A stretch of 64,000 nt of DNA, taken from Kazachstania africana CBS 2517. Taxonomy: Eukaryota > Ascomycota > Saccharomycetes > Saccharomycetales > Saccharomycetaceae. This document shows positions 10,039 to 20,140 of the stretch, piece by piece. The stretch lies in NCBI RefSeq assembly GCF_000304475.1, contig NC_018951.1, forward strand, positions 186,001 to 250,000, written 5' to 3'. The notes beneath the pieces were generated by a model, which was not told where the DNA came from, ran no database searches, and saw only the letters and a list, made by a program, of their open reading frames with translations. The number at the start of each line of letters is the position of its first letter. Position 1 is the first letter of the stretch. Both the position numbers and the translations under genes were made by a program.

Positions 10039-10802
10039 AAAAACTGCAATAACAGAACACAATTGTAAATAAAATTATTGGAATACAATAGAATGTATCA
10101 ATAATCATGAAAATCCTGGAAATTTACGAAGTAAACCAGGTGGGATTTTCCACACGGCGTAATAATCATTATAGAAAAATGTACTTACATTCATAAACAT
10201 ATATAGTCATCTCCGAGCTGAGGGCAATCGTAAGCCTTAAGTACATGGGGATAATTTGACTTTAATAAACAAAAGATACACCTTTGCATCTCTTCCTTCG
10301 AATTTGACATACACATACAAATAATCTCTGTCATCATTATTTTTCGGAACGTTTGACTGTGGCACCCATACCTCTGAACATCTGGACATTTCAGATTTTT
10401 TTTTTGTCAAAAAAGTAACAACTTTTTCTTTGCTTTTTAGTTGGTTCCGCAGCGAGAAGAGGCCTCGTCCCGTAATACCTAGCTGGGGAGCATTCTCCTT
10501 CTAACACTGCGAGGCTCTGCCCAAAGCTCATACTGACTTCTAGCGGAAGGGGCTGCCGGCAGGTCTGCCCGGCTGGGAGACGTTCTGTCTGCCTGCCCGG
10601 ATTACACACAGTTCCAAACTCGGCCAATGTATTGGGAAGTACGGACTCAGTCGATAATTCAGTGAGATGCTCTCTGTGCAGGAGTCCCGTGGCGTAGTGT
10701 GAAATATTATTGAATAATCAAGATATCAACATATTATAGTTATTAATAGAGGGCTTCCGTGCTAGAATAGATTTGCAATTATTAGTTAACCAAAGAGTTG
10801 AA
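10039..10802. promoter_or_regulatory. RPS24 promoter with Rap1-type sites, T-tract and GC-rich island
   Basis: Beyond the 3' end of ALD5, this holds a Rap1 RPG-type core (CACCCATACC, 10363-10372) and a HOMOL1-like word one base off consensus (AACATCTGGACA, 10377-10388), immediately followed by a T-tract at 10392-10404. This order is typical of yeast ribosomal protein promoters. From about 10440 to 10620 the sequence switches to roughly 59% G+C by hand count, far above the surroundings, with nested palindromes. The minus-strand frame at 10391-10627 overlaps these elements and is not supported as a gene. Confidence 0.7.
10553..10569. repeat. Overlapping GC palindromes upstream of RPS24
   Basis: CTGCCGGCAG (10553-10562) is a perfect palindrome. 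It overlaps GGCAG-GT-CTGCC (10558-10569), a perfect inverted repeat with a 2-base spacer. More CTGCC and GCCCGG words follow up to about 10600. No known regulator consensus is recognised. Confidence 0.7.
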
Positions 10803-11595
10803 ATGGTATGTACACGACATAGAGGTGTGGAATTATGAGGAATGTGTATTTGCTGGCCCTGTGTGTTCCCGAGCGAGTCAAGTGTATACGTTGAATACTG
10901 TTGTTGTAAGAAGATGATTAATGATAAACTAAACACAGACCAGAGTGAAATTCTGCAGAAATGGCTATAACGAACGTTTCCATTGGGAGACATAGAGGTT
11001 CGTACGAGTATGCAAAAATATATATGCCAAGAATAGACAAATGCAAACTAGTGGAACATTATTTGGGATGACCAAGGAAAGAGATCACATATTACCGTTT
11101 CTTACGCTTGATAAGGGGATTGCTCTCAGCACTTACCTCCATTTCATAATACTGAATACGATTATACTAACAGTTATAATATTTTCATAGTCTGACGCTG
11201 TCACTATCCGCACAAGAAAGGTTATCACTAACCCATTATTAGCTAGAAAACAATTCGTTGTTGACGTCTTACACCCAAACAAGGCTAATGTCTCCAAGGA
11301 TGAATTACGTGAAAAATTAGCTGAAGTCTACAAGGCTGAAAAGGATGCTGTCTCTGTTTTCGGTTTCAGAACCCAATTCGGTGGTTCCAAGTCCACTGGT
11401 TTCGGCTTAGTCTACAACTCTGTTGCTGACGCCAAGAAATTCGAACCAACTTACAGATTAGTTAGATACGGTTTAGCTGAAAAGGTCGAAAAGGCTTCCA
11501 GACAACAAAGAAAGCAAAAGAAGAACAGAGACAAGAAGGTCTTCGGTACCGGTAAGAGAAGAGCTAAGAAGATGGCTCGTCGTAACGCCGATTAG
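10803..11595 (+). CDS. RPS24: 40S ribosomal protein eS24, one intron (exons 10803-10805 and 11191-11595)
   Basis: Exon 1 is only the ATG, followed at once by GTATGT (10806). The branch site TACTAAC is at 11165-11171 and the intron ends CATAG at 11190, giving a 385-base intron. Exon 2 starts TCT GAC GCT and runs to TAG at 11593-11595; the spliced product is 135 residues, the usual length. It matches eS24 from its start ([20 protein letters not shown]) to its lysine/arginine-rich tail. S. cerevisiae RPS24A and RPS24B share this ATG-intron layout. RPS24A (YER074W) is the syntenic copy, between ALD5 and YOS1. Codon use is that of a highly expressed gene. Confidence 0.97.
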
Positions 11596-12019
11596 AAGAA
11601 TTGATTTCATTAATCATCATAGATTGACATTAATTTATTTTTTATCATTCAAATATATCTCTTCACCATCAAATTTTATATATTAATAATAAAAAGAAAG
11701 TCACATTACCATGTATCTGTGTTTTTTTTTGTTTTTTTTAATAATGTAATTTCAGATCGATGCACTTTACAACTTACTAAGCTGCCACTTCACAGACTCT
11801 TCATCTGCATCTCTTAATATTTATATACCTGGGATACCTCATAACTTGCCAAACTTAACTACTTGGACTAGTATACAAAGTTGATCACGAGTCACGAAGG
11901 AGGCCTTCCGGAATTATAATCAAAGCTTCCTAAAGATTGAAAAAGCGTAAGAAACCAATAGACTAAGATTACAATCAGAAAGCTTCTATCGTCTACACTG
12001 TATCTCAATCAACTGTGCG
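11596..12019. other. Intergenic region between RPS24 and YOS1
   Basis: The RPS24 3' UTR includes a long T-run near 11725-11740, and the rest is the YOS1 promoter. No additional gene is seen. Confidence 0.5.
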
Positions 12020-12428
12020 ATGATGCTTTTTGGATTAGGAAGACTGTTTTATGTCATTCTTTTGTTGATCAATGCCGTAGCAGTACTAAGTGAAGAGAGA
12101 TTTTTGAGTAGGAGTATGTGATGTACTTATTAGTGACCAAGTACTGTCAAATTTATTACTAACTGCCATTGTCCCCAGTCGGTTTTGGTAAAAACGCAAA
12201 TGAGGCCCCTGCTTTTGGGCAGCAAGAAAATACAACAAAGTCTAAAGTTGTCCAATTGATTGGGGCTATTCAAACTTTATTGAGAAGTATGTCTAAATTG
12301 TATTTTTGAGGAAAAAGAGCATCAAGAACAAGAATTATTACTAACATGTGGTGAAATCACCATTCCAAATAGTTCCACTTATTGGTATAAACATTTTGAT
12401 CATTATTTATGAATTAGTATTGGGTTAA
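12020..12428 (+). CDS. YOS1: Yos1 ER-Golgi transport protein, two introns (exons 12020-12113, 12179-12286, 12373-12428)
   Basis: An 85-residue membrane protein of the Yip1-Yif1-Yos1 complex, needed for ER-to-Golgi vesicle traffic. Intron 1 (12114-12178, 65 bases) starts GTATGT, has TACTAAC at 12157 and ends CAG. Intron 2 (12287-12372, 86 bases) starts GTATGT, has TACTAAC at 12339 and ends TAG. Splicing restores one frame: an N-terminal membrane segment (LGRLFYVILLLINAVAVLSE), a polar linker (IGFGKNANEAPAFGQ) and a C-terminal segment (PLIGINILIIIYELVLG). Length and the two-intron structure equal S. cerevisiae YOS1 (YER074W-A). Two Mets open the frame; the first aligns with the known start. Confidence 0.96.
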
Positions 12429-12693
12429 TCGATAGAGTCTTTATGATTCATGCGTGGCGTACGCGCATCTAAATTTAGATACATTTTTTGTATATTATTA
12501 AGGAGAAAAATATATGCTGTAAAAGAATAAAGAATTATATATTAACCAAGACAGTCTGACAATTCAGCAGACTAATGTGGGGTATCACCAGTGACTCCAA
12601 ATAATTTTTTTTATAGCAATTTATTTAGAATATCTTCGTAATCAATTGGATCAATGGTATGAAAATGCGTCAGTTAGTATGTCCACTCGCACA

Positions 12694-15402
12694 CTATACA
12701 AAAATTGGTAATGGTTCAGTTATTTTGCTTTCAACAAATCTTTCAATTATATTAAGATCTTTGAATTTTTCTAATAAAAGCATCATTGAGTTTTCAGCAT
12801 CTTGCTTATCTTGCGTCTTTTGATATACATCATCATTTATCTTTAAGGTAAAAAAATGCAATAAAGAATCATAAATAAACAAAAATTGATTGATATTCTG
12901 AACCATTGATATTCTCTGCTTTCTAAAAACATTAATTGTCCAAGCCACCGGATCATATAACTTGTTTTCCGATGATCCTTTCCTAAATTCGTTTCTTAAA
13001 ATGTCAAAATTATCTAGATTGGACAGAATCGAATCAATTGTACACCAAGTCCCAGTCCTCCCACATCCAGCAGAACAATGTACTAAGACTGTGGGTAGGA
13101 AATCTTTTTGGAACACATTTTTATCAAAGAGCGTTTTAATTAGAATATTTTTGAATACTACCGCTTGAATAATTTCCAATGGATCATTCAAAGTTCCTAA
13201 ATCTGGCCAATTTTTAATTTGTAATTGTAGTAATTCATAAGTCTTCGTATTATTATCATACAATAACTTAATCTTTCTCAAAATGACGTTATCATTAGAT
13301 TCAATCAACTGTAATTCTTCAGATAGTTCAATCTTAATACCATTATAATCTCTTTCTTCCCAATACTTGAAACATTTTTCAAGTCCATTTTCTACTTCAT
13401 TAGTAAGAGCAATAACCAAAGGAACTCTATCATTGAGAATACATGTATAAAAATCATGTACAGTACTCAACAAAGGCGCCTGAGTTGCAATATAACGAAC
13501 TTTTTCTGACACAGGAGGTAGTGGACTGAATTCCAAGTTTTCTCTTAATTCGTTTTCCAATGTAAGTTCAGGCAATTTTAGGTAGTTAGCATTGATATAA
13601 TTATCCCAAATGTCAAGATTATCTCTTACTTCATCTAACTCTTCATTTTCTTCAATATTCTCTTTTAATTCATTTGATAGGATAGAAGATATAGATGAAA
13701 ATTCGTTTCTGCTTCTTTTCCTCAATTTAACCCTTGTATGCTCGTAAGGAAATATATCTTTATATCTGTTTTTGGAACCTAATTCGACTCCCGATGAGAT
13801 GACGATATTGTCCTCTTCATCATCCTCGTCAGAATTATTAATATCGTGTAACCATTTTTTTTTCATAGAAGATAGAAGGAATGGTTGAGAATGGGATCTC
13901 TTTTGATGACCATACTTGTTATTGGACAATGATGGATTTGGTGTAGGCGATATTGACTGTATACTAATTGAATTATTCGACGACATCGTGACGTCAGAAC
14001 TTGTTTGTAAATGGCCTGGATATTTAAAATCCATGGCGAATATAGAACCTTTACTGTCACGACTACTTCGTGTACTGCTTTTCATAGACAATGAACTGTT
14101 TAAACGTTTCTTTTCCAAGATGTCTAATTTTTGGAATTGTGATGCAAATTGAACTTTTGTCCTACTCATTAATTCTTGGAACCATTTGGGTATATTGGAG
14201 TCGATTTCTTCTTGTGAATATTTAGATACTAAATTTGAATATTTTATTTGAACGCTTAATTTATCTTTGAACTCATCGATTTTGTTGTTACTACCGGTTT
14301 GATCTGTTTCAGTTCTCTTTGGGAACTGGAAAGTGTGTAAACTGTTACCACCTTGATTTTCCTTCCGGTGTTGCCACCTGGAGTATTCCTCTTTGATATT
14401 TACAGCATTTAAGTATGATTCTAGATTCATTGACTCTTCATTTTGAGGAATTTTGAATGGTGAGGCATTGGTTTTCGTGAAAGGTAATTGGAACTTGAAT
14501 AATGCAGATATTGGTGAGGAGGCCGATATGGGTGAATCATTAGCGAAATTCTTCTGTGGAGTAGCCAGACTTGATGGTGATGTGGAGATATTCATGCTTG
14601 ATAATCTGATCGAGAGATTAGTTTCCGACATGCTTATATCTTCAATAGAATTTGCAGTATCGATTGATGAGTCCGGTAAAATAATATCACTTACTAATTC
14701 TGGGAATAATATTTCGAATTGAAAGAAACCTGAAGATAAGACAGAAACGCTATTTTTATCTTTTTTATAAAGTGGGTAATTTAAGATTTTCGAAGTGATA
14801 CCGAAACATGCCAGTGATATTGAATTATCATCTTGAATGGTACTATTATCGTAGACAATAATTTTCAGACCATTTAAATGATCGAACTTAGTATTGAGCA
14901 ACTGCTGTTCACTGGGAGTTAAATTCTGTAATAATTTTTCAAAAGTGAAGTTCTTTCTCTTCAGTAATGTAGACGGTAGAGAAATATGCAAAGAGTGTTT
15001 AATAAACGATTTGGAGTAATCTGTAAACGATCGTAAATCCAGTATGAGTAATGAACTTTGTTCTTGAGTAGTGATGAGTTTGCCCAACTCTAAAGGCGAT
15101 ATTATATGTACACCATCAGGCTTAAGGAACCTCTGCTCGTATGTCTTAGCGCTTGAGAGTACTGGTGCTGTAATAGATTTCATAAGCGATGGATGACCTG
15201 GACTTAAAGGACTTCTTGATAGGAAGTTCTTGTTATTGGCAGGAGAAAGAGGAGGCATTTTCAGCTGGGACTCAGAGACGTCATTCATGTTAAACAAAGT
15301 GTCCCCGTTACGATGATGAGGACCATCTAAGTATGTCATTATTGGGAAATATATATCGGACGAACGATGAGAAAAGGTATATTGTAATTCTTGGAAGGAC
15401 AC
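12694..15402 (-). CDS. PTP3: Protein tyrosine phosphatase Ptp3 with rhodanese-like domain
   Basis: A 902-residue phosphotyrosine phosphatase; S. cerevisiae Ptp3 has 928. Ptp3 is the cytoplasmic phosphatase that inactivates the MAP kinases Fus3 and Hog1. A rhodanese/Cdc25-homology (CH2) domain lies at about residues 97-230 (LLILDLRSFTDYSKSFI), which in Ptp3 holds the docking site for Fus3. A long Ser/Asn-rich disordered region follows. The PTP domain occupies about residues 560-880, with WPD loop NWPDLG and signature HCSAGCGRTG; the nucleophile is C776. Acidic DEDDEED at about 520 precedes the catalytic domain. It lies between YOS1 and MRX1/ICP55, as in S. cerevisiae. Confidence 0.94.
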   Translation of the reverse strand: MSFQELQYTFSHRSSDIYFPIMTYLDGPHHRNGDTLFNMNDVSESQLKMPPLSPANNKNFLSRSPLSPGHPSLMKSITAPVLSSAKTYEQRFLKPDGVHIISPLELGKLITTQEQSSLLILDLRSFTDYSKSFIKHSLHISLPSTLLKRKNFTFEKLLQNLTPSEQQLLNTKFDHLNGLKIIVYDNSTIQDDNSISLACFGITSKILNYPLYKKDKNSVSVLSSGFFQFEILFPELVSDIILPDSSIDTANSIEDISMSETNLSIRLSSMNISTSPSSLATPQKNFANDSPISASSPISALFKFQLPFTKTNASPFKIPQNEESMNLESYLNAVNIKEEYSRWQHRKENQGGNSLHTFQFPKRTETDQTGSNNKIDEFKDKLSVQIKYSNLVSKYSQEEIDSNIPKWFQELMSRTKVQFASQFQKLDILEKKRLNSSLSMKSSTRSSRDSKGSIFAMDFKYPGHLQTSSDVTMSSNNSISIQSISPTPNPSLSNNKYGHQKRSHSQPFLLSSMKKKWLHDINNSDEDDEEDNIVISSGVELGSKNRYKDIFPYEHTRVKLRKRSRNEFSSISSILSNELKENIEENEELDEVRDNLDIWDNYINANYLKLPELTLENELRENLEFSPLPPVSEKVRYIATQAPLLSTVHDFYTCILNDRVPLVIALTNEVENGLEKCFKYWEERDYNGIKIELSEELQLIESNDNVILRKIKLLYDNNTKTYELLQLQIKNWPDLGTLNDPLEIIQAVVFKNILIKTLFDKNVFQKDFLPTVLVHCSAGCGRTGTWCTIDSILSNLDNFDILRNEFRKGSSENKLYDPVAWTINVFRKQRISMVQNINQFLFIYDSLLHFFTLKINDDVYQKTQDKQDAENSMMLLLEKFKDLNIIERFVESKITEPLPIFV

Positions 15403-16337
15403 GCTAGAAGGAGGCTTTCTATTTCCTTTGAAGGTATTAGTGTTTGATATTATGTGGTTAATTTGCTATGTCAACGAATGTGTGTCTTTAGAGTCCTTTG
15501 GAATGTCGATGTCTTTTGAAACAATCGTCGAGATGAGAAAGAAGTGTACGCTAATTTTGGAAGATCTTAAAAAAGTAACGACGGGCCGTAGCGAAAAATG
15601 TCCAGAAAAAGTCGATTTCTGAAAAATAGGTGGAAACAGGAAATAGTGGATGAGCCGGTCGAATTCAGCAGTGTTTGGGCAGCGAAGTAACGATTCCAAC
15701 CGCGTGCGATGCTTGCAGGTGAGAGTGTGCTGCGTTGGTGAGATGTTATTTGATTATATATACAGTTGAATAGGCGGGAAAGGGAAGATCTTGAGTGTAG
15801 ATAATTGCTGTTGCAGAGTATTATTGTATGCATTCTATGCAAGATAAGATTCTGGACAAGAAAGAAATTGACGCATGCTGCTCAGTCAAAGGTCTGGTTT
15901 ATTGAGGATGACTTGCAGGGTCCGGGATCCGGTAGAAATGGCTTCTTTTTTCTGTTTTTTTTTTTCGAGTTTCCACCGTTTGTCGTGGTTGCAAGAGCTG
16001 CATGATAGATAGTACGGTACCATCCGATTAAATTGAACGTCTATGGGCACGTGCTATGCTGGAAGTTCGACTCGACACAGTGAATGGAGCATCTTTCTGG
16101 TGCCACTGTTGGAAACAATACTTGCTAAGGTGCATCCAGAATGGTAGCAGTGCCAGTACCAATGCTTGCATATCACACAGTTTGCCATCTTTCATTCTTG
16201 CTCAGAGGAGATATTTGATTGGGCAAAGCTGCTGTCGAAAAAACGAAAAACCACACGTCATTCATTTTATTTTTGGCAACTTGCAACGAAGATGCGGCTG
16301 TACCTCACTGGTAAGGTAAAGTGTTTAAAAAGTAAAT
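15403..16337. other. Intergenic region between PTP3 and tRNA-Ala
   Basis: About 935 bases with several short overlapping frames (for example 15567-15842 and 16056-16319), none resembling a known protein. A palindromic GCACGTGC is at 16047-16054, a bHLH-type (Cbf1/Tye7) word. S. cerevisiae carries YER076C around this position; I see no recognisable remnant. Confidence 0.45.
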
Positions 16338-16410
16338 TGGACGCAACCGGAATCGAACCGATGACCTCTTCCTTGCAAGGGAAGCGCGCTACCAACTGCG
16401 CCATGTGCCC
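16338..16410 (-). tRNA. tRNA-Ala (UGC)
   Basis: The 73-base gene is read on the minus strand from GGGCACATGG (16410) to the discriminator A at 16338. The anticodon TGC is at 16375-16377, the B box GGTTCGATTCC is perfect, and there is no intron. The alanine identity pair G3-U70 is present. The complementary T5 run just downstream (forward A5 at 16327-16331) is a Pol III terminator. It appears identical to the S. cerevisiae tA(UGC) family. Confidence 0.97.
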
Positions 16411-16560
16411 ATGTAGATTTTGTAGCGTAAAATTCATGTTTTTTTATAAGCACGATATCAAATTGTCCACCCCACTTCAGCATGCCACTGTAGAAATATA
16501 TCCAGAATGAATGCATGTAGTTGAGTATCTCTGTATTTACAAGGTTTATATTAGGTTTAT

Positions 16561-18534
16561 TTATTTTTCTATCAACAATTTCAATGTTTTAGATGCAAGT
16601 TGGCCTATAGACCATTCCAGGTTTTTGACTTCTGTTTCGTTATAATTCTGGGTTTCAAGGTAACCAATATGTCGTAATAATCTATCCTTCAATCGAAGTA
16701 ATAATCTTCTCTGCAGAAATTGTTTCCCTTCTAAATTTTCTCGGCATTGCACAACTTCTTTATTCCAAGACACTAATTTTAATTCCTCTGCAAAATTGTT
16801 TATCAATCGTACTGCCTCAAGTTCTACGAATCTCTGAGTATCAGTATTTCTATCTGTTGATAATGAGCCTTCATGCAAACATTTCACAAATTCAATTAGA
16901 ATATATTTTTTTCTTTCCTTAGGAACATTATTATCAACATCCAAATTCTTTAAGATACGGAAGACGTATTTCCAAGATTTCATAGGATATATCTTAAAAT
17001 CAAATTGAGTAGACTGTTGACCTTCCGTTCTGATAATAAAATTGTGAAGTTCGATTAATAATTTTTCGGTTTCAATGGTACTACTGTTGATTCTACTCTT
17101 TAAAGATTGCTTTTTAAAGGCTTCATAACACAGTACTAAGGTGTGCGCCGATTTTAGAAATTCTTCCTTTGATTCAAGTGCACGGATACATTCATATGAA
17201 CAACTAGTGGGATGCTCCTTAATTAAAGCTTCTAGGTATTGATGGAAGATTCCAATATCTACAAGGTCAACACTCCCACCCAATGTTTCATAGAGATCAA
17301 TCATCAATTTGTATTTCTTCAATTTTTGGCACACATCGAAGAACAATCCAATGATATGCGAATTCAATGGCAACTGCTCCATCCCCCATTTAGACAACGC
17401 CGGAAGAAGTAAGTGCCCATCTTTTATACGGTGAACTTTTACTTTTTCCGAGATTTGGAAATACTGCTTTAAAGCATTTAAAACTATCATCTGTGAGCGG
17501 TAATCTTCCTTTCTTAAATGAATGGTTCTGCAGATCTCAAATAATAACTGTGAATCTATGCACCACTTCGGAATCACGCTTGTTACGTCATTGAACAATT
17601 CATCAAATAATGCATCTGTCTTAACGTTGATGCATGATCTTAACATCCATATAAATGTGATGGAATCTGCTTTAATACCTTCCATCTTGCTGATATCGTT
17701 AAACAATTTGAATGCAAAACTTATGTCTGTACAATTAGACAAGGCACTTAATGCAGAATTGAACTCAATTTGAGATAATTTATTACTTTCTTTCATACGC
17801 ATGGTAGTATTATAGACAAAATTACCAATCTTTGCAGAGACTAGATGTTCTTGTTTTGAAATCCCGTTAAATAAAATGGAATTAGTATATTCATTTACAG
17901 AGACACCAATCTTTTTACTCCAATTGTACAAACTAACTGCAGATTGTGGGGACTTTAAGTGATACAAGTAATACTCTAAAATACGATTTAATCCTGCAGT
18001 TCCGTTGGTTTTAGCAAGCCTTATCATATATAGCGCTTTTTCAACTTGGCCCCTTTTTAGAAGCTTTGCCACATCATCTGAGACCAATCGAGAATCTCTC
18101 AACTGATTTTGTGTGATTCCCAGGGTTGAATATATCAATCTCTTATCTTTCGTGTGCTTCAGATACTTGAGATCTGCATTTGTAGTCGGTCCAATCTCAA
18201 TTTTCTCCCCATCTTCTTTGTACCGCCTCTTTATAACATCCAGAGCTCTAGATCGACTATAAGGATGTCTATTCAATTCTTGGAGCTTTGTTTTCCTCTT
18301 TTCCTTTAATCTATTCAAGGCCTTGGGTGATTTGCGCATAATGGTATTGTACTTCTCAAAATTGTACAATTTTTCTTTCAACTGAGATGCCTGGTTTCTA
18401 CCAATTGTTGAGAAGTAACGCCATAGCGTCAGTCGAAGCATACTAATATGTTTGCCGTTGTTACTTTCTAGATAGTTTCGAGCTGAGCAATGATCTATTC
18501 CACCTAATTTTTTGGCATTCGAGAAAACTGTCAA
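16561..18534 (-). CDS. MRX1: Mitochondrial PPR-like MIOREX protein Mrx1
   Basis: A 657-residue helical-repeat protein; S. cerevisiae Mrx1 (YER077C) has 688. Mrx1 is associated with mitochondrial ribosome/expression assemblies; its molecular role is poorly known. Degenerate pentatricopeptide-type helix pairs run through the middle (for example VEKALYMIRLAKTNG near 175). The frame opens at 18534, but the Met at 18441 starts a typical presequence (MLRLTLWRYFSTIGRN) and may be the true start, giving 626 residues. It ends just after tRNA-Ala and sits head-to-tail behind ICP55 with a 97-base gap, as in S. cerevisiae. Confidence 0.82.
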   Translation of the reverse strand: MTVFSNAKKLGGIDHCSARNYLESNNGKHISMLRLTLWRYFSTIGRNQASQLKEKLYNFEKYNTIMRKSPKALNRLKEKRKTKLQELNRHPYSRSRALDVIKRRYKEDGEKIEIGPTTNADLKYLKHTKDKRLIYSTLGITQNQLRDSRLVSDDVAKLLKRGQVEKALYMIRLAKTNGTAGLNRILEYYLYHLKSPQSAVSLYNWSKKIGVSVNEYTNSILFNGISKQEHLVSAKIGNFVYNTTMRMKESNKLSQIEFNSALSALSNCTDISFAFKLFNDISKMEGIKADSITFIWMLRSCINVKTDALFDELFNDVTSVIPKWCIDSQLLFEICRTIHLRKEDYRSQMIVLNALKQYFQISEKVKVHRIKDGHLLLPALSKWGMEQLPLNSHIIGLFFDVCQKLKKYKLMIDLYETLGGSVDLVDIGIFHQYLEALIKEHPTSCSYECIRALESKEEFLKSAHTLVLCYEAFKKQSLKSRINSSTIETEKLLIELHNFIIRTEGQQSTQFDFKIYPMKSWKYVFRILKNLDVDNNVPKERKKYILIEFVKCLHEGSLSTDRNTDTQRFVELEAVRLINNFAEELKLVSWNKEVVQCRENLEGKQFLQRRLLLRLKDRLLRHIGYLETQNYNETEVKNLEWSIGQLASKTLKLLIEK

Positions 18535-18631
18535 ATATGGAACGCCCGAAATATATACAATTTAAGAAGATCGTTCAATTAATATTTACAGAGTTACTAG
18601 TTTTAAATATTTTATTTACTCTAAAATTGAT

Positions 18632-20140
18632 CTATTCAATAGATAGTGGGTCTATAACATCATCATCAAACTTGGATAAAGTTGCTCCATTGGACATGAT
18701 AGTTTCTAAATCAATAATCTCTTTCACAGCTTCTACAGTTAAGTTTCTATAAGTATCTTGCCCAATTGCAATGTCATCTTCGATCCTGATCCCAATGTTT
18801 CTGAAATATGCTGGTACACTATCATCATCTGGGATATAAAGTCCTGGCTCGATAGTGATTACTTGCCCAACTTGTAATTTATCAAATCTTGATGCTTCGG
18901 GAACATCATGTACGTCCAGACCTAAATTATGACCAATATAGTGCGGATATAGTGACTCTACATCCCAGTTTTTTAAATTTGCAATACCTAAATTTTTTAA
19001 TTCTTGGCCCATTAAGGAAACGCTCCTTTGATGAATGTCATCAAGAGAGTAATTGTTTGACGCCTTGCAGAGCTCTATGCATTGCTTCTGAACATTTAAT
19101 ACCGCCTGATATAAATCCTTCTGGGGTTGTGTAAAGTTACCATTAACAGGCCAAGTACGAGAAATATCCGAACAATATCCACCGATAGCACCTGACGCAT
19201 CAACAAGAACCATTTCATCATCAAACATGACATCATCGTTTCTGGTATAATGAATGCAGAGAGAATTGGACCCAGATGCAACAACAGGAATATATGCTGA
19301 TTTGGTACAGCCTCCAGATAAGAATTTATTTTCTAGAAAAGCAGCTAGGGTTCTTTCATTACGAAATTTTCTGGCAAAAGCTTGGTTATAGGCTTTCCCA
19401 GATATTTTACCTGCTGCCCTCATTATCTTTAATTCAGCGGGCGATTTTATCTTTCTTAGTTCACCAAGAATTTTTTTATAATTCTTGAGGTTTTTGTTTT
19501 GACCAAAAGAGCTTTCATTAAGAATCTTTGCAATTGCCTGAGAGTTCCCAGAATTGTTTCCTTTATCGTTGAAATAAATTGTCTTATTCCTTGCAAAGAC
19601 ATCAGACAGCACAGAATTCAAGGAATGTTTAATATCAAATGCTTCGTCTGCATTAAATATTTCCATAGCCCCCTCTTCTCCTGTCCTATTTCCTTCCCAT
19701 TGTTCGATAAATTTATCCTTTCCTGGCACTAGCATGGTGAAATTAAAATCTAGATTGTCAGATAGTCGTTCGATAATTAGAACTGAATTGGGCTCATTCC
19801 AGCCACTTAAGTAATAAAAATCATTATCTTGTTGAAAGGGATAGAACACAGCGCCAGATGCAAATTGCAATTCGTTGCTTTGAATTACTATACATGAATT
19901 ATTATCCATCTTTGAAACCAATTTTCTCCTTCGATCATTATACTCAATCGATTGAATTCCTATAGTTAACTCTCCAGGTCGTAGAAGGAACGGTCTAGTT
20001 TCATGTATTGACTGGCCAGCAGTTATTGGTGACCTTTTTCTTTGTACAAATGGCTGTGTAGCATATGTACTCAGGTACCTCCTCCTAATTAATGGAGAGA
20101 GTTTTAAAAAAGGATATGTGAATTTATAAGTAGCCTGCAT
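18632..20140 (-). CDS. ICP55: Mitochondrial intermediate-cleaving aminopeptidase Icp55
   Basis: A 502-residue M24 aminopeptidase P-type enzyme; S. cerevisiae Icp55 has 511. It trims one residue from the new N-terminus left by the matrix processing peptidase, stabilising imported proteins. The presequence covers about residues 1-30 (YKFTYPFLKLSPLIRRRYLS). The metal-binding pita-bread domain is intact: D314 and D325 (DASG...CSDISRTWP), the histidine of YIGHNLGLDVHD, the glutamate of TIEPGLYIP and that of IRIEDD. Order with MRX1 and AIM9 matches S. cerevisiae YER077C-YER080W. Confidence 0.95.
   Translation of the reverse strand: MQATYKFTYPFLKLSPLIRRRYLSTYATQPFVQRKRSPITAGQSIHETRPFLLRPGELTIGIQSIEYNDRRRKLVSKMDNNSCIVIQSNELQFASGAVFYPFQQDNDFYYLSGWNEPNSVLIIERLSDNLDFNFTMLVPGKDKFIEQWEGNRTGEEGAMEIFNADEAFDIKHSLNSVLSDVFARNKTIYFNDKGNNSGNSQAIAKILNESSFGQNKNLKNYKKILGELRKIKSPAELKIMRAAGKISGKAYNQAFARKFRNERTLAAFLENKFLSGGCTKSAYIPVVASGSNSLCIHYTRNDDVMFDDEMVLVDASGAIGGYCSDISRTWPVNGNFTQPQKDLYQAVLNVQKQCIELCKASNNYSLDDIHQRSVSLMGQELKNLGIANLKNWDVESLYPHYIGHNLGLDVHDVPEASRFDKLQVGQVITIEPGLYIPDDDSVPAYFRNIGIRIEDDIAIGQDTYRNLTVEAVKEIIDLETIMSNGATLSKFDDDVIDPLSIE

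Noticed and set aside
10391..10627. 78-codon minus-strand frame in the RPS24 promoter
   Set aside because: It overlaps the T-tract and the GC-rich palindromic island, and has no resemblance to known proteins.
16056..16510. Two overlapping plus-strand frames of 87 and 114 codons
   Set aside because: They run through or up to the tRNA-Ala gene, show no conserved content and have poor codon use.
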